Part shown: positions 31,731-42,900 of the stretch, in pieces
Numbering within the stretch: position 1 is the first letter of the stretch
How the letters are laid out: every line of letters begins with the position of its first letter
Origin: Hordeum vulgare subsp. vulgare
Taxonomy: Eukaryota > Streptophyta > Magnoliopsida > Poales > Poaceae
DNA length: 64,000 bases
NCBI RefSeq assembly: GCF_904849725.1
Contig: NC_058518.1
Coordinates: 5,352,147 to 5,416,146, forward strand
Direction of reading: 5' to 3'
Notes under the pieces: generated by a model
What the model was told of the DNA's origin: nothing
What the model saw: the letters and a program-made list of their open reading frames with translations, nothing else
The model's database searches: none
Made by a program: the position numbers and the translations under genes

Positions 31731-32227
31731 CGGTGCCGAGGTTACATACAAGATGATGTGGCTTTGTATAATTGGACAACACGTTAATCCATCTGAAAAT
31801 TAGGGGATTAGTTAGAGCATGGTTAGGGCTCGTTGTGATGGATAATATCATATACTACTATCATGCATATGATATTAGGCTGGCCATAGTGGTAGTAACT
31901 TAGGTAGTATCATGTAATTGGGACTAACAAACATGTTGATGCGGCACACAAGAGTAACATAGATAGATACCGTAACATGTTAAATGATTTGCTACTATGT
32001 GTCATGCATGTTAATAAATGAGGTCATCTATGATACTACTTTATGATACTATGCATTATGGAGGTACTCCCTCAGTCCCGGTGCATTAGGCATCTTATGA
32101 AAATCAAATAATCCCAAAACACTAAGGCACATTACAGTAGTACTAGTTGCATGCATATTAATTAGACCCTATCTATTAATTGAAGGATCAATGCATGCAA
32201 TTTATGCATCATGTTTTTTGGATTTGA

Positions 32228-32505
32228 AAACAAGTACAATAGAGCTGAGTTAGCTGGCTATAAGGAATATATTTTTGTTTAGTTAGAGGAAAGAGAAAAG
32301 GAGAGAGAAGGTAAGCGGGCTCTTAGCTAAGAGCCAGCTCTAGCACGTGCTCTTAGGCATTTTTGTGAGTATGAAAGGTGGACCATATAATAAAGAAGTA
32401 GTACACTTTTACAATGAACTATTGTACATGTTGGCTATAAGATGAGCTATAGGTGACATGGCAATGGCTTATAGCGAGCAGGTGGCTATACTATTGTACT
32501 TGCTC
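32228..32505. mobile_element. Tourist-type MITE D, copy 1
   Basis: Ends AAACAAGTACAATAG and, reversed, GAGCAAGTACAATAG, with TGA on both sides (32225-32227, 32506-32508). It shares GCTCTAGCACGTGCTC with copy 2 at 35646-35920. Confidence 0.75.
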
Positions 32506-32631
32506 TGAAGAGGTCTTCTAATTAATAGCATGTTTTTAGTTGAGAAAGAAATAGTATGATTGGCTTCCTCTACAATTTAATTTCTTCTCCTACCCAATCT
32601 CTACATGCCTAGGTTGCAGTGCACCTTCTAA

Positions 32632-32886
32632 GGCTGGTTGTAATGGGTAGTATCATATACTAGCATCATGCATATGATACTAGTGTATGATACCGCATCC
32701 GTAATGCATAGTATCATATGTTAGTATCATATGGTAGTTCATTTATTGTCATGCAAGACACATAGTAGCACATCATTTAATATGATACTCAACCCTCTCT
32801 TTTTTCATTTAATTCTATGCCACCTCATCAAAATTGCTTAGTTGGCATGCATGATACTACCTATGATATTTCCATTACGGGCAGCC
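32632..32886. mobile_element. Tourist-type MITE B, intact copy B2
   Basis: Starts GGCTGGTTGTAATGGGTAG and ends CATTACGGGCAGCC; TAA at 32629-32631 and 32887-32889. 255 bp of ATGATACT-rich sequence. It serves as the template that shows B1 is split. Confidence 0.88.
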
Positions 32887-33232
32887 TAATTTGCCTAATG
32901 CACCGAGACGGAGGGAGTAGTATCATACAATAGTATAATATGCATGATACTACTATATGATACTATGCATTATGGAGGTAGTATCATACAATAGTATCAT
33001 ATGCATGATACTACTATATGATACTCCCCACTATGACCAGCCTTAGTGTATGATAACATAATCGTAATGAATAGTATCATGTGTTAGTATTATATGATGG
33101 TTCATTTATTGTTATTTAAGACACATATTATCACATCATTTAATATGATACGGTATCATGATATGATACTCAACCTTGTTTTTCTTTATTTAATTTTATG
33201 ACACCTCACTGGAATTGTCTAGTTGTCATGTA

Positions 33233-33305
33233 CTCCCTCCGTCCCAAAATAAGTGTCTCAACTTTGTATTAGCTCTTAAGACAGTTATTTTGGTACAAAG
33301 GGAGA
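33233..33305. mobile_element. Stowaway MITE inserted in B1
   Basis: CTCCCTCCGTCCCAAAATAA at the left; the right end TTATTTTGGTACAAAGGGAG. TA at the left; the right border is blurred by one or two bases. Confidence 0.85.
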
Positions 33306-33390
33306 TATTACCTATGATACTATCATTACGGGCAGCCTAATAGTATAGCCAGCTTCTGGCGATATGATGTTGGTATTTCATTTATAGTCA

Positions 33391-33606
33391 AGCTTATAAC
33401 CAGTACAATAGTTATGTATTAAAATATGCTATTTTATTAATACGTGGCTCATATTCCAATCTCACATAACGTTTAAGAGCACGTGTTTCAATTGACTCAT
33501 ATGTAGCCGACTCATCTTCTCTCCTCTTCTATCTCCTCCATGTCATAGTAATAATAATATTTCAACTCTTATAGTCTGTTTACATAAATTTATTGTACAT
33601 GCTTTT
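33391..33606. mobile_element. MITE D-like element, copy 3 (reversed, diverged)
   Basis: Begins near AACCAGTACAATAG and ends ATTGTACATGC; it contains AAGAGCACGTG and a pyrimidine tract matching the reversed GAGAGAAGAGGAGAGAG of copies 1 and 2. Borders approximate. Confidence 0.5.
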
Positions 33607-34186
33607 AGGATTAAGGAAGGAGATAAACACTTTTAAGTAAGATGACTGGTAAGTGCAACATTTTTGCCCTTTCCCATTCGGTGGTCTCGGTCACGTGCGG
33701 CCGAGTTGAAGCTAGAGAGAGAGAGGGGCAGAGGCAGGCCTACCTCTTCACGAAGTCCCAGAGAAGGCCAGTGCACTATACCATACCATACCATACCATC
33801 ATCACCGGCTGACAGCAGTACTACTAGTGTCCTGTACCGGCAGCCTCATTGCCGTGAATTAATGCGAAGAAAGGAAAAAACTTAAAACCTTCAAAAAGGG
33901 AAAATTGAGAATTTCAACACTTAAAAAACAAACTTAAACTACTATAAGTTGGGCTTTGTATTTGATCTGATCCGTTATCACATCAATATCTTTTTTTTTA
34001 CTTTTTATACCTGACACAGTGTTTCGAATTTTGATATGAAAGCAAGCGTTGTTGACGTGTCAACGTGCCGTATTCTTTTCTGGCAGTTCCTTGCACCTCC
34101 CTGGTCTCTCTCTAGCACCGCACGAGTGAAGCGAGATTCATCATCCCGGCCGAGCATCTTCAACCGGACACCGCTTTCTACTATAC
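33607..34186. other. intergenic, no gene recognised
   Basis: A CCATA repeat (33779-33800) and a duplicated CATCTTCAACC motif (34154 and 34186) are the only notable features. The second motif copy is the LINE target site. Confidence 0.4.
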
Positions 34187-34196
34187 ATCTTCAACC

Positions 34197-35032
34197 GAGC
34201 ACTATTCATTGAAAGCTGACTAAGAATCAAGCCTTTTCGGTAAAGTCTATGTACCTACAACTTATAGATTCGGGATGCATTTTAAGATCCAAATATATTT
34301 GAGAGGTCAATGTTCCGTTCAGAATAAAGATCTTTATGTTTAGAATAAAGATCTTTATGTGATTTATCCACAAATGAGTTATTTTAACAAAGGATAATTT
34401 GGCTAAACGTAACTGGAAGGGCAACCAGCATTGCAACTTTTGTGACAATAAGGAAAATTTCAAGCACCTCTTTTTTCAATGCCCGATGGCTAAAATTCTA
34501 TGACGTTCTATACACATTGCTTTTAATATCAATCCCCCCACTAGTGTCAACACGTTGTTTGGGACGTGGGTAGAGGGAGTTGGTGGTCATTTGGCAAAGA
34601 TTGTCCGTGTGGAAACCTGTGCATTACTGTGGGCGATTTGGAACTGCAGGAATGATTTAGTGTTTAACAGATACACATCTATCAATTTTTTGCAGGTTAT
34701 CTTCAGGGCTACCGCACTGATCCGCACGTGATCATTACTCACTCATGTGGAAACCAGGGAGCTTATGGTTACTGCGTGTGTCCGTTGGGAGATGGTAGCA
34801 CAGGTTATCTTCAACCGGTTTGGATGGCGGCATGCTAATAGGATAGGTGGCTAGTCATCTTCTTATACTACCATCGCTGGTTGGGGCGCATTGGGCGCTT
34901 TGTATCTTTCTTTCTTTTTGTTGTTGTCGGATTGCGGTACTCGTTTCAGACTGGTTTACGTTATTTAAATAAAAGGCTGCATGCATCTTTCGATGCAGAG
35001 GCCGGGGCGAGGCCTCCTATTCTAAAAAAATA
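34197..35032 (+). mobile_element. 5'-truncated LINE (non-LTR retrotransposon) end
   Basis: Flanked by a 10-bp duplication ATCTTCAACC (34187-34196 and 35033-35042) and ending in a short A tract. The remnant coding sequence has VKSMYLQLID, an in-frame repeat of RIKIFM, then DNLAKRNW and a zinc-binding cluster CNFCDNKENFKHLFFQC. This is the C-terminal reverse-transcriptase zinc-binding region of plant L1-type elements. It is broken by stops. The body at 34321-34361 carries a 21-bp tandem duplication that adds seven codons. Confidence 0.9.
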
Positions 35033-35042
35033 ATCTTCAACC

Positions 35043-35642
35043 AATATTCTTGAACACGACCCAAAAGTGTCATCCAACTAGATCCGCAATACCTTTTCTT
35101 TTCTTTTTTCAGAAAAGGAGGAATGGTATGTCCGACCTCTACATCAATCGATGCATGCAATCATATTTATTAAAAATTTAAGCATAAAGTCTTATATCCG
35201 CAACACCTAACTCAAACGTTTTGGCTAGACTACGTGACACTCTCCTTATCCCACCTCTGGCCAAACCAAAACCCCAGCCATCTGTCCACTTCTACTCTAC
35301 TCCGGTCACTCATCCACCTTCCCTCTTGTATGGCCAACGGCGGACCTACTTTCGATTGGTCCGGATCCATCGACTCGGAATTGATTCATGATACGTTTTC
35401 GTTGTATCTATATTTTTTGACCGTTATTTACATGACAATGAGGTCAGAGACAAGAACGACTATTTGCGATGAACTTGACCTATCCGGGGATGCTAGTTGA
35501 GCGGCAATGGTGGGTAGCAGGAGCAGGCTTGACATGCATGGATCGTCGGGCAAGTCTTGCTCGTCCTCCTCTTGGGATCGAAGCTGCCCATGTCTGCCCC
35601 CCCCTCTTAATATAAATATTCTCCTTCTGGTGTCGACGAGGG
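35043..35642. other. intergenic, no gene recognised
   Basis: Small frames with no recognised domain; no repeat ends that I can assign. Confidence 0.35.
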
Positions 35643-35645
35643 TTA

Positions 35646-35920
35646 GAGCAAGTACAATAAGATACAGTCAGCAGGCTGTAAGGATTAAAATACTATATTT
35701 TTGTTGTGTTGGATGAGAGAGAAGAGGAGAGAGAAGGGAAGCGGGTTCTTCATGAAGAGTCAGCTCTAGCACGTGCTCCTAGGTGCTTTGTGAGAATGAA
35801 AGATGGGCCATATAGAATAAACGTAGTCTTCTTTTATAGCTAACTATTGTATAAGCTAGCTATAAAATGGGCTATAAGATAGCTTATAGCCGGGAGTTGG
35901 CTATACTATTAACCATGCTC
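35646..35920. mobile_element. Tourist-type MITE D, copy 2
   Basis: Ends GAGCAAGTACAATA and, reversed, GAGCATGGTTAATAG, with TTA at 35643-35645 and 35921-35923. Internal AGCTCTAGCACGTGCTC is shared with copy 1. Confidence 0.85.
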
Positions 35921-36501
35921 TTAAGAACACGATCGTGGCTCGATACAGGTGCCCTTCTCGGTCGTTGCAACCAAGCCCGTCCGATCGCGAGTGTGATTGG
36001 TGGTGTAAGATGACACTACGATGGTCTCCTACGTGCTCCGCCGCTTCGTGTTCGGTTGTACCAGCATACTGGCTTGTCCTGTAGCTTCGTTGTGGTTTTC
36101 CTTCACATGTTTTCATTCACCCGGTTTTCCTTTGACATACCAATATCTTTCAAACGCTTTTCTTTTCTGGGTGTGTCAAGGGCACACTTCATATGTGACA
36201 TAGTTATTGCACATCTAAATGATTAAATCAAGCATATAAAAAATACAAATGAAAACAGAAAAAATACCGACACGAATTTCCATGTAATATTAATGATATA
36301 TAACTTGGATGTGCTATACTTATATCACATCTAGATGTGTTTTAGCAAAATCGTTCTTTTTGTAATGAAACATTGGTGACTCTCCTATGTTCAATCCGTT
36401 CACAATGTCCCGCGTATGGATTTTTTTTTGAAAAGTTAGAATTTACAAAATTTGTCCAAGGAGATTGCGGAGAAAAACTTATAGACCTGGAATATCAAAT
36501 A

Positions 36502-36612
36502 CTCCCTCCATCCAAAATTACTTGTCATAAAAATGGATATAAATGGAGTATTTAGAACTAAAATACAAATAGATACAACTATTCCTACGACAAGTATTTT
36601 CGGACGAAGGAG
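36502..36612. mobile_element. Stowaway MITE
   Basis: CTCCCTCCATCCAAAATTAC at the left and GTATTTTCGGACGAAGGAG at the right with TA on both sides. 111 bp. Confidence 0.88.
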
Positions 36613-36721
36613 TACATATGATTTTGATACATGACACGACGTGCTTACGTATTGTGTATATTTAACATTGTAGTTGTAAACAGTTTTGTACATAAATTTG
36701 ATAACAATTTTGTTAAATCTT

Positions 36722-38399
36722 TTTTTTGAATGTTGGGAGGAGAGCTGCCAAATTTCTTTGATCAGAAGAGGTATTACAAGCAACATCTTCACACGAGGAA
36801 TGCACCGCATAAGGCGAGTGCCAAAAGAAGAAGAATGAAAAAGGGTGCTCAGTTTATAAGAAAAACCGGACGAAAACCTAAAACAATGCCTAACAACTAG
36901 GTATAAAGCATCACAACACATACAACACCTCAGAAGGCCAACACCCCATAACACACCCGGTCGGGCACTCGAGCACTTTCGCCGCTACCAAAGTGCAAAC
37001 CAAAAACCGTTGTATCAATCCGAGTTGCCACAAGCATATCCGCGAAACTCAACGACATCCAAGAGGAACGCTATGTCTGATAGAGCAAACATATGCCGCT
37101 TCAATCTCGTGAGGTTGGCGGTCATAACTTGTGTGACGAACTTGCATGTGAAGGGTGCTTCTGCTGTTCTCGCGGTGATGCTACACAAGCCGTCACCAAC
37201 CACCAGCATGAGCGCAAGGTTCCTCTGGCCGAGTCTACCTTCAGGACGATGTCCTCAAGAGGAGATACGACGCCGAGCAAAGCCGATAGCGTCATCATCG
37301 CCCGATCCGCAAGAGCAGCTCTAGGGTTTCCCCCGAAGGTTGTCGGGCATGGGAGGGGAGGAGCTGTAACGTCGATGCCTTCAACAAAGGGACGGTGCCC
37401 GAAGGCGCCACCATCGACTGCTCCGGCCACAGCCGGAGCTCGGCTTTCACCGGTAGCCCACCCACCCAAACCAGAGACCGGACCAACCTTCCTCCAAACC
37501 AAATCCATGGCGCACGAGCACTTTTTCACATCATGCCCTCGGGCCGCGCCCAGGAGGTCACCGATTAAGACTACCCCCGACAGATCTACACGGTGAAGCC
37601 AAAATAGGTCCGCCCAGATCGGGCTCAGCCCCTGCACACCACGCCCAGGAGCAAGACGCCCTGCAACTCCCGCGCGCCTCAGCACCTCCCAGGGCACCGC
37701 CACGCACCCCACAGGCCGCCAAGCCCGCCGCCGCAACCGGGTCAAAACGGCCTGGACTCCATCTCACCGCGCCAGAGCGGCCTGCCTGCCGCCGTAACCT
37801 GGCTAGATCGGCCTCGGCCCAAGCCCACCGCGCCCGAGCGCCATGCACGCCGTCGCCACGGCCCTTGCACACCGGGCCAGATCCGCGCGCGCTAGCGGCA
37901 TGCCAGACCCCGCGCCTGCGTCGCGCCCGTCGCGCTGCCTGCGGCCGCCGCATCCTCCGGCGCCAGCTCGACGCGGCCGCCACGCCCCAGGTCCTCTCCT
38001 TGCCACGCCCGGCAGCACAACACCTCCCCTTTTACCGCGTGCATCGACGGCCGCGCTAGATCCGCGCGAGCGCCACGCCGGCGACACACGAGATCCGCGC
38101 CCGCCCACACGCAGGCCCGTGCCGCGCTTGCTCATGCACCACCTGGAGCCGACAGCCCGCCCCTCCTCCGTGCGGCGGCGAGCCGCCCGAAGACAGACCG
38201 CGCCCTGCATCTTCGAAAAGTGAGCCGCCCCCGCGCTGGCAGAGCTCTTCGCGAGATAGAGAAGGCCCCGACGCCTCTGCATGGGCTTTGCCCGTCGGCG
38301 CCATCCGGTGGCGGTGGGGGGGGGGAGGGAGTGTGTGGTGGTGGGTGACGGCGGCGGTGATTTAGGGTTCTCCCGAGCCGCTGCGGGGGAGCGACACGG
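36722..38399 (-). mobile_element. retroposon without reverse transcriptase, 10-bp TSD
   Basis: A duplication GTTAAATCTT (36712-36721 and 38400-38409) brackets 1,678 bp. The left border is a T tract on the plus strand, the A-tail of a minus-strand RNA copy. On the minus strand it opens with a GC-rich leader (CGTGTCGCTCCCCCGCAGCG), passes through GC-rich low-complexity sequence and ends in AT-rich 3' UTR-like sequence. Frames of 207 and 219 codons on the minus strand show no domain I know. This is the hallmark of LINE machinery moving an RNA in trans. It could be an internally deleted LINE or a retroposed non-coding transcript. Confidence 0.75.
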
Positions 38400-38474
38400 G
38401 TTAAATCTTACTTGAAAAAAAATAGAATGATGGGGTGTGAGGAGTGCAGAGTGATGGCTCATCCCGCCTCTGCT

Positions 38475-39679
38475 CTAGTAGGAAAAATTGACAAAAATGA
38501 CCCCTGGTGGGAAAGAACTCACGGAGTGACCCCTCGGGGAAAATATTTCACCCGTCTGACCCTTTTGTGTGGCGCCCGACACCTAGGCGCCACACTACAC
38601 TGTGTGACGCCTAGCCGTTCGGCGCCACACCCCTCGACCACCTGGCAGGTAGGGCCCACCCCCCAGGACGTGTGACGCCTAAGCCTCAGGCGTCACAAAT
38701 TGTAATGTGTGGCGGTGAACGCTTAGGCGCCACACATTGACTTAAGTGGCCACGGGCCAGCCCCCCTCCCCACCCCCTCCCCATTCCCCTCCCTCATTGA
38801 AACAGAAACTGCAACGGCTGGCTCTCTTCGAATCCCTAATCCCCCCATCTCCTTCAGATCTGGTGATTTCTTCCTTGGATTGATCCCCCAAGGTAATCTC
38901 CTCCCTCATCCCTCCTGTTTCCCATCCTTCTATCCAAGTATATTAGGTTTTTGTTGAGTAGATTGATTTGAGTAGGTTCTTAGGATTTGACTAGTTAGGA
39001 TATGAGTTAGTATATGAGTAGCTGAGTAGTAGTAGTTCATATTTGTAGTTAGTATTAGTAGTTAGTATATGAGTATATTAGTAGTAGTAGTTCATATTTG
39101 TAGTTAGTATTAATAGTTAGTATTAGTAGTTAGTATTAGTAGTTAGTATATGAGTATATTATTAGTAGTAGTTCATATTTGTAATTAGTATATGAGTATA
39201 TGAGTAGTACTAGTTCATATGAGTTCTTAGGATTTGAGTAGTTAGGATATGTAGATTAGTGGATTGTAGGATGGTGTAATTTTTTGAATATGAGTATTTT
39301 TTGAATATTAGTTAGTATATGAGTAGATGGGTAATTTTTTGAATATGAGTATTTTTTTGTGATTTGTAGGAATGAGGAGGGGGTGGGGAGGGGGGCTGGC
39401 CCGTGGCCAGTTAAGTCAATGTGTGGCGCCTAAGCGTTCGGCGCCACACATTACAATGTGTGACGCCTGAGGCTTAGGCGTCACACGGCCTGGGGGGTGG
39501 GCCCTCCCTGCCAGGTGGTCGAGGGTGTGGCGCCGAACGGCTAGGCGTCATACAATGTAGTGTGGCGCCTAGCTGTCGGACGTCACACAAAAGGGTCAGA
39601 CGAGTGAAATATTTTCCACGAGGGGTCACTCTATGAGTTCTTTCCCCAGGGATCATTTTTTTCAATTTTGCCGTTCTAG
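38475..39679. mobile_element. foldback element with about 310-bp inverted arms
   Basis: The left arm (38475 to about 38785) and right arm (about 39370-39679) are inverted copies with only scattered mismatches, both starting CTAG and continuing AAAATTGA...AAAATGA. The arms carry repeated palindromic blocks of GTGTGGCGCC / GGCGCCACAC and GTGTGACGCC. The interior of about 580 bp has a pyrimidine-rich part and a degenerate TAGTTAGTAT array. Long TIRs suggest a MULE-like or foldback element; no transposase and no clear target duplication (TGCTCT is shared by both flanks, shifted). It stops about 240 bp before the formin start codon. Confidence 0.8.
38940..39345 (+). repeat. degenerate TAGTTAGTAT tandem array
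   Basis: Irregular repeats of TAGTTAGTAT, GAGTATATGAG and TTCATATTTGTAG units fill the loop of the foldback element. Non-coding. Confidence 0.85.
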
Positions 39680-39915
39680 TGCTCTGCCCCGCGCTTGGAT
39701 GCACCTGCACACACCATGACACGACCGAGCCCCTGGATTCCCTCACCCCCACACCACACAAAACACAAAGCGGCACGACAACCCACACGGGTGTGTGAGG
39801 ACTGAGCAGTGGCCAGTGGGCGTGGTGCTCTCATCTGCTCTCTCTCTCTCCCCAAACCTCCTCTAAACCCACGCTTACCGGCGACCGGCGCGCCGGAGGA
39901 GGAGCCGACCCAACA
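39680..39915 (+). promoter_or_regulatory. short host-derived upstream region of the formin gene
   Basis: Only about 236 bp separate the foldback element from the start codon. It includes a CTCTCTCTCTCCCC pyrimidine tract (39838-39852), common in plant leaders. No confident TATA box. Any further promoter would lie in transposon sequence. Confidence 0.4.
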
Positions 39916-42900
39916 ATGCCGCCGCCCACGCCTCCGCTCCTCCTCCTCCTCCTCCTCATCGTCGCCATCCTACCGCTCGCAGCCTCCCACGGCCACACAA
40001 CCCGCCGGCTCCTCCAGACCGACCCCACCATCTCCCCTGCCCCCCCACCCCCTCACCGCCACCACCGCCACACCCCGCCGGCCACTCCCTCCACCCCGCC
40101 GCAACCACCAGCACCGCCCCTCCCTCCTCCGCCCCCGCCATCTCGCCGCCACCACCGCGCATCACCCCCGCCGCACCAGACCCCATCTCCTCCGGCGCCG
40201 CCCCCAAATCCGAATCTTGCGCCGCCGACGCCGAGGTTCTCCTCCACGTCCACCACCCCGGTACCCACGCCGGTCAGCGAGTACCCCTTCACCAACTACC
40301 CCTTCTTCCCCACCTTCTCCCCGCCGCCGCCACCTCCCCCCTCCACCGCCGACCAGACCCAGCCATCCTCCTCCTCCGGCGACGGCGACGCGTCCCGCAC
40401 CTTCCCGGCCAACATCTCCACCCTGGTCGCCCCCAACGCCGGGAGCGGCGGCGGCGGCAGCGTTAGCCGCACCTCCCGCGGCTTCCCGGTGCTGCAGGCG
40501 CTGCTGCTCGCCTTCCTCTCGCTCTGCCTGCTGCTCCTCTCCGCGCTCCTCTCGCTCCACCTCTTCCGCCGCCTCCGCCGGCCCTCCTCTTCCGGCCACC
40601 GCCGCGCATCAGACGCCGCTAACGGGGCGGCCGCCTCCTCCTCTGCCGCGACGGCGCGGCGGGATGATGGGGACGACGAGGAGGAGGACGGCGACGAGGA
40701 GGGACGCAGGCTCAAGCCACCGCCCATGCCCACCTCCTCCTCCAACCCCAGCACCGAGTTCCTCTACCTCGGCACGCTCGCCACCCCGCCGCCGGGCCCG
40801 GCTCCGCACCCGCGCCCCGGCTCGCCCGAGCTCCGCCCGCTCCCGCCGCTGCCCCGCGTCGGCCCGCCCTCCGGCGAGTTCGGCTCCCGCAGCTCCGCGT
40901 CCGACCCCAGCACCGTGCCCCGCGCGGCCGCCGGGGCGGCCGCCGGCGACGCATCGTCCTCCTCCCTCTCGCCTTCCTCGCCGTCGGCAACCTCCCCCAC
41001 GCTCGGCTCCAGCCCCGTCCACATCCGCCCGCCGTCCATCCCGCAGCCCCGCGGCCGTGCCCCCAACCCGTCTCCCCCCAAACGCAGGCCACCGCCGCCG
41101 CCACCACCAACTCAATCTTGGAACCCCTTCGTGCCCGTCCCGCCGACACAAGCCGCTCCCCACTCCGACGACGACGGCGACTCCTCCTCCACCAACGCGG
41201 CGGCGATGTTCAAGTCCCGGCCCCTGCACTCCGACAAGCTCAAGCCCGGATCTCTGCAGTAAGCATCCAGCAGCCTCTGCTTTCTTTTCTGAATGTCTGA
41301 ATTCTAATTGCCTGCCGTTGTGGTCTCTATAGCATGAAGGATGAGATGATCCAGCTCTACCTGAACAACTCCGCGGCGGCGGCGAGGGAGGTGTGCGTGC
41401 TCGGCGCGCCGCGGTGCCACGGCATTGGGGTGGTGCTGGGTGCACTGGGTTTCTCCGAGGAGCAAGTGCGTGATGCGCTCTTGGAAGGTAATGCATGGCT
41501 TGTTGTGCTTGGTTTGTCTAGCTCCTGATGCTGCCAAAGTTGTAATCTTTCACCAATGAAAAAGATTACCGGTGTGCGCTTTTGCTTGTGGGGTGTCCAT
41601 GGGATTGAATGTGCTGGTGATCATATGATCAATCATATCCGCACAAGTACATGGTGCATTGTCAATGATGAGCTTGTGGTCTTTACATTATCCACTCACG
41701 CTGTGCTAACAGAGAAAAAGTTGCATAGCATTCTTTCAGTTGAGTGCATATTCTGTTCTCTGAACAAACATGGAGCTGAATGTCTGAATGTGCTGGTGGT
41801 CACATTTGCAGCAGCACATGGTGCATTATTAAGTAGAAAGTTGCATGGCGTTCTTTCAGGTAGATGCATATGCTGCTATCAGAAGAAAATAGAGAAGCCT
41901 CTTAATGGGCTTGGGATCTGATTTTGTTATGAACCAGTCACCCGCTAATCTCATGACACAAATGACGTGGATAGCAGGGTTGAACAACCCGTGGGTCGTC
42001 GCCTCACAGCTTCATTGTGTCCTATCGCAGGACTGGAACAGGCTGTGCTATATATGTCTTTTTATCAAATACTCCCTCCGTTCCATAATTCTTGTCATGG
42101 AACGGAGGGAGTACTTGATAAGATGATAGCTTCTTGTAAGCACGTCTGTTCCGGTGTTATCAGGCTCTGCTTTCACGTTGACAAGTACATACTTCGTAAC
42201 TTCAAAATGGTTCAAGACAAGATCAAGTGATCCTGTATATATAGATGTTGGGTTCAGACATTAGCGTCCTGAGTGCCTATATGCTGTGGAAAGCCGGGTC
42301 GATCAATCTGTTGGTTGTTGCCACACAAATTCATCCGTGTCTTGTCGTGACTGGGTCATGTGCTATATGCTTTATTTGTGCTCATCAACTACTTGACATT
42401 AAGATCCTTGCTTGCATGACCTTTCCTGCAAGCACCTCTTTTACGAGACAGCAGCAACATGAAGTTATGTTTGTGTCCCAGTGTCACAATATGCAGCATT
42501 TTCTTTATCAATATAAAAGCTTGCGGAAACATTTGCATCCTATGCATGTAGTACTGGACAATCTTTCTAGCGTTATTTTTTTGACGCGTCAACGGCGGAC
42601 TTACGCCTGCCTGAACCTCTATTGTCAAAAACCATCCAGGTTGTTACATAGTGCAGAGGTATTACAGGGGTGGGAAGAAAATAGAAAAAGCAAGATTACA
42701 TGGAGCCCCACTCTCGGAGGCGAATTTGTTTGTGGGAGTTTTTACAGCGATATGAGCAAAGACAAAGATCATCAGCGGCAGAGCTTGCAATATGGTGTAT
42801 CTGTTGGTGCTCGTTTCGAAAGACCTTGGCATTGCGTCGTTTCCAAATATTCCAGAGAACAGCGAGCATAACCGTGGAGCTGGTTTTGTCGTTCACGTCC

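Larger units (their letters stand above)
32067..32917. mobile_element. Stowaway-like MITE C inserted in A, itself interrupted twice
   Basis: CTCCCTCAGTCCCGGTGCAT at the left pairs with TGCACCGAGACGGAGGGAG at the right; TA on both sides. Two further elements, D1 (32228-32505) and B2 (32632-32886), lie inside it. Confidence 0.85.
31878..33042. mobile_element. MITE A inserted in B1, itself interrupted
   Basis: Ends GGCTGGCCATAGTGG and, reversed, GGCTGGTCATAGTGG, with TTA at 31875-31877 and 33043-33045. It is interrupted by element C (32067-32917). Outside C its sequence is made of ATGATACTA-type repeats. Confidence 0.85.
31826..33337. mobile_element. interrupted MITE B1 (outermost of a MITE nest)
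   Basis: The left piece 31826-31874 (GGGCTCGTTGTGATGG...ATGCATATGATA) continues at 33046 (GTGTATGATAACATAATCG) and ends CATTACGGGCAGCC at 33337, followed by TAA. The order is the same as in the intact copy at 32632-32886. Between the pieces lies MITE A, and a Stowaway (33233-33305) is inserted in the right piece. Confidence 0.8.

Noticed and set aside
37122..38462. Frames of 207 and 219 codons on the minus strand in the retroposon
   Set aside because: Ala/Arg/Gly-rich with no recognised domain; listed only as part of the retroposon.
38475..39679. Foldback element as an rRNA or tRNA-like structured gene
   Set aside because: Pairing is between 310-bp arms at element ends, with no RNA gene signature.
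39809..41332. 507-codon frame overlapping the formin
   Set aside because: Out-of-frame reading of formin exon 1; the 39916 frame has signal peptide, membrane span and correct splicing.
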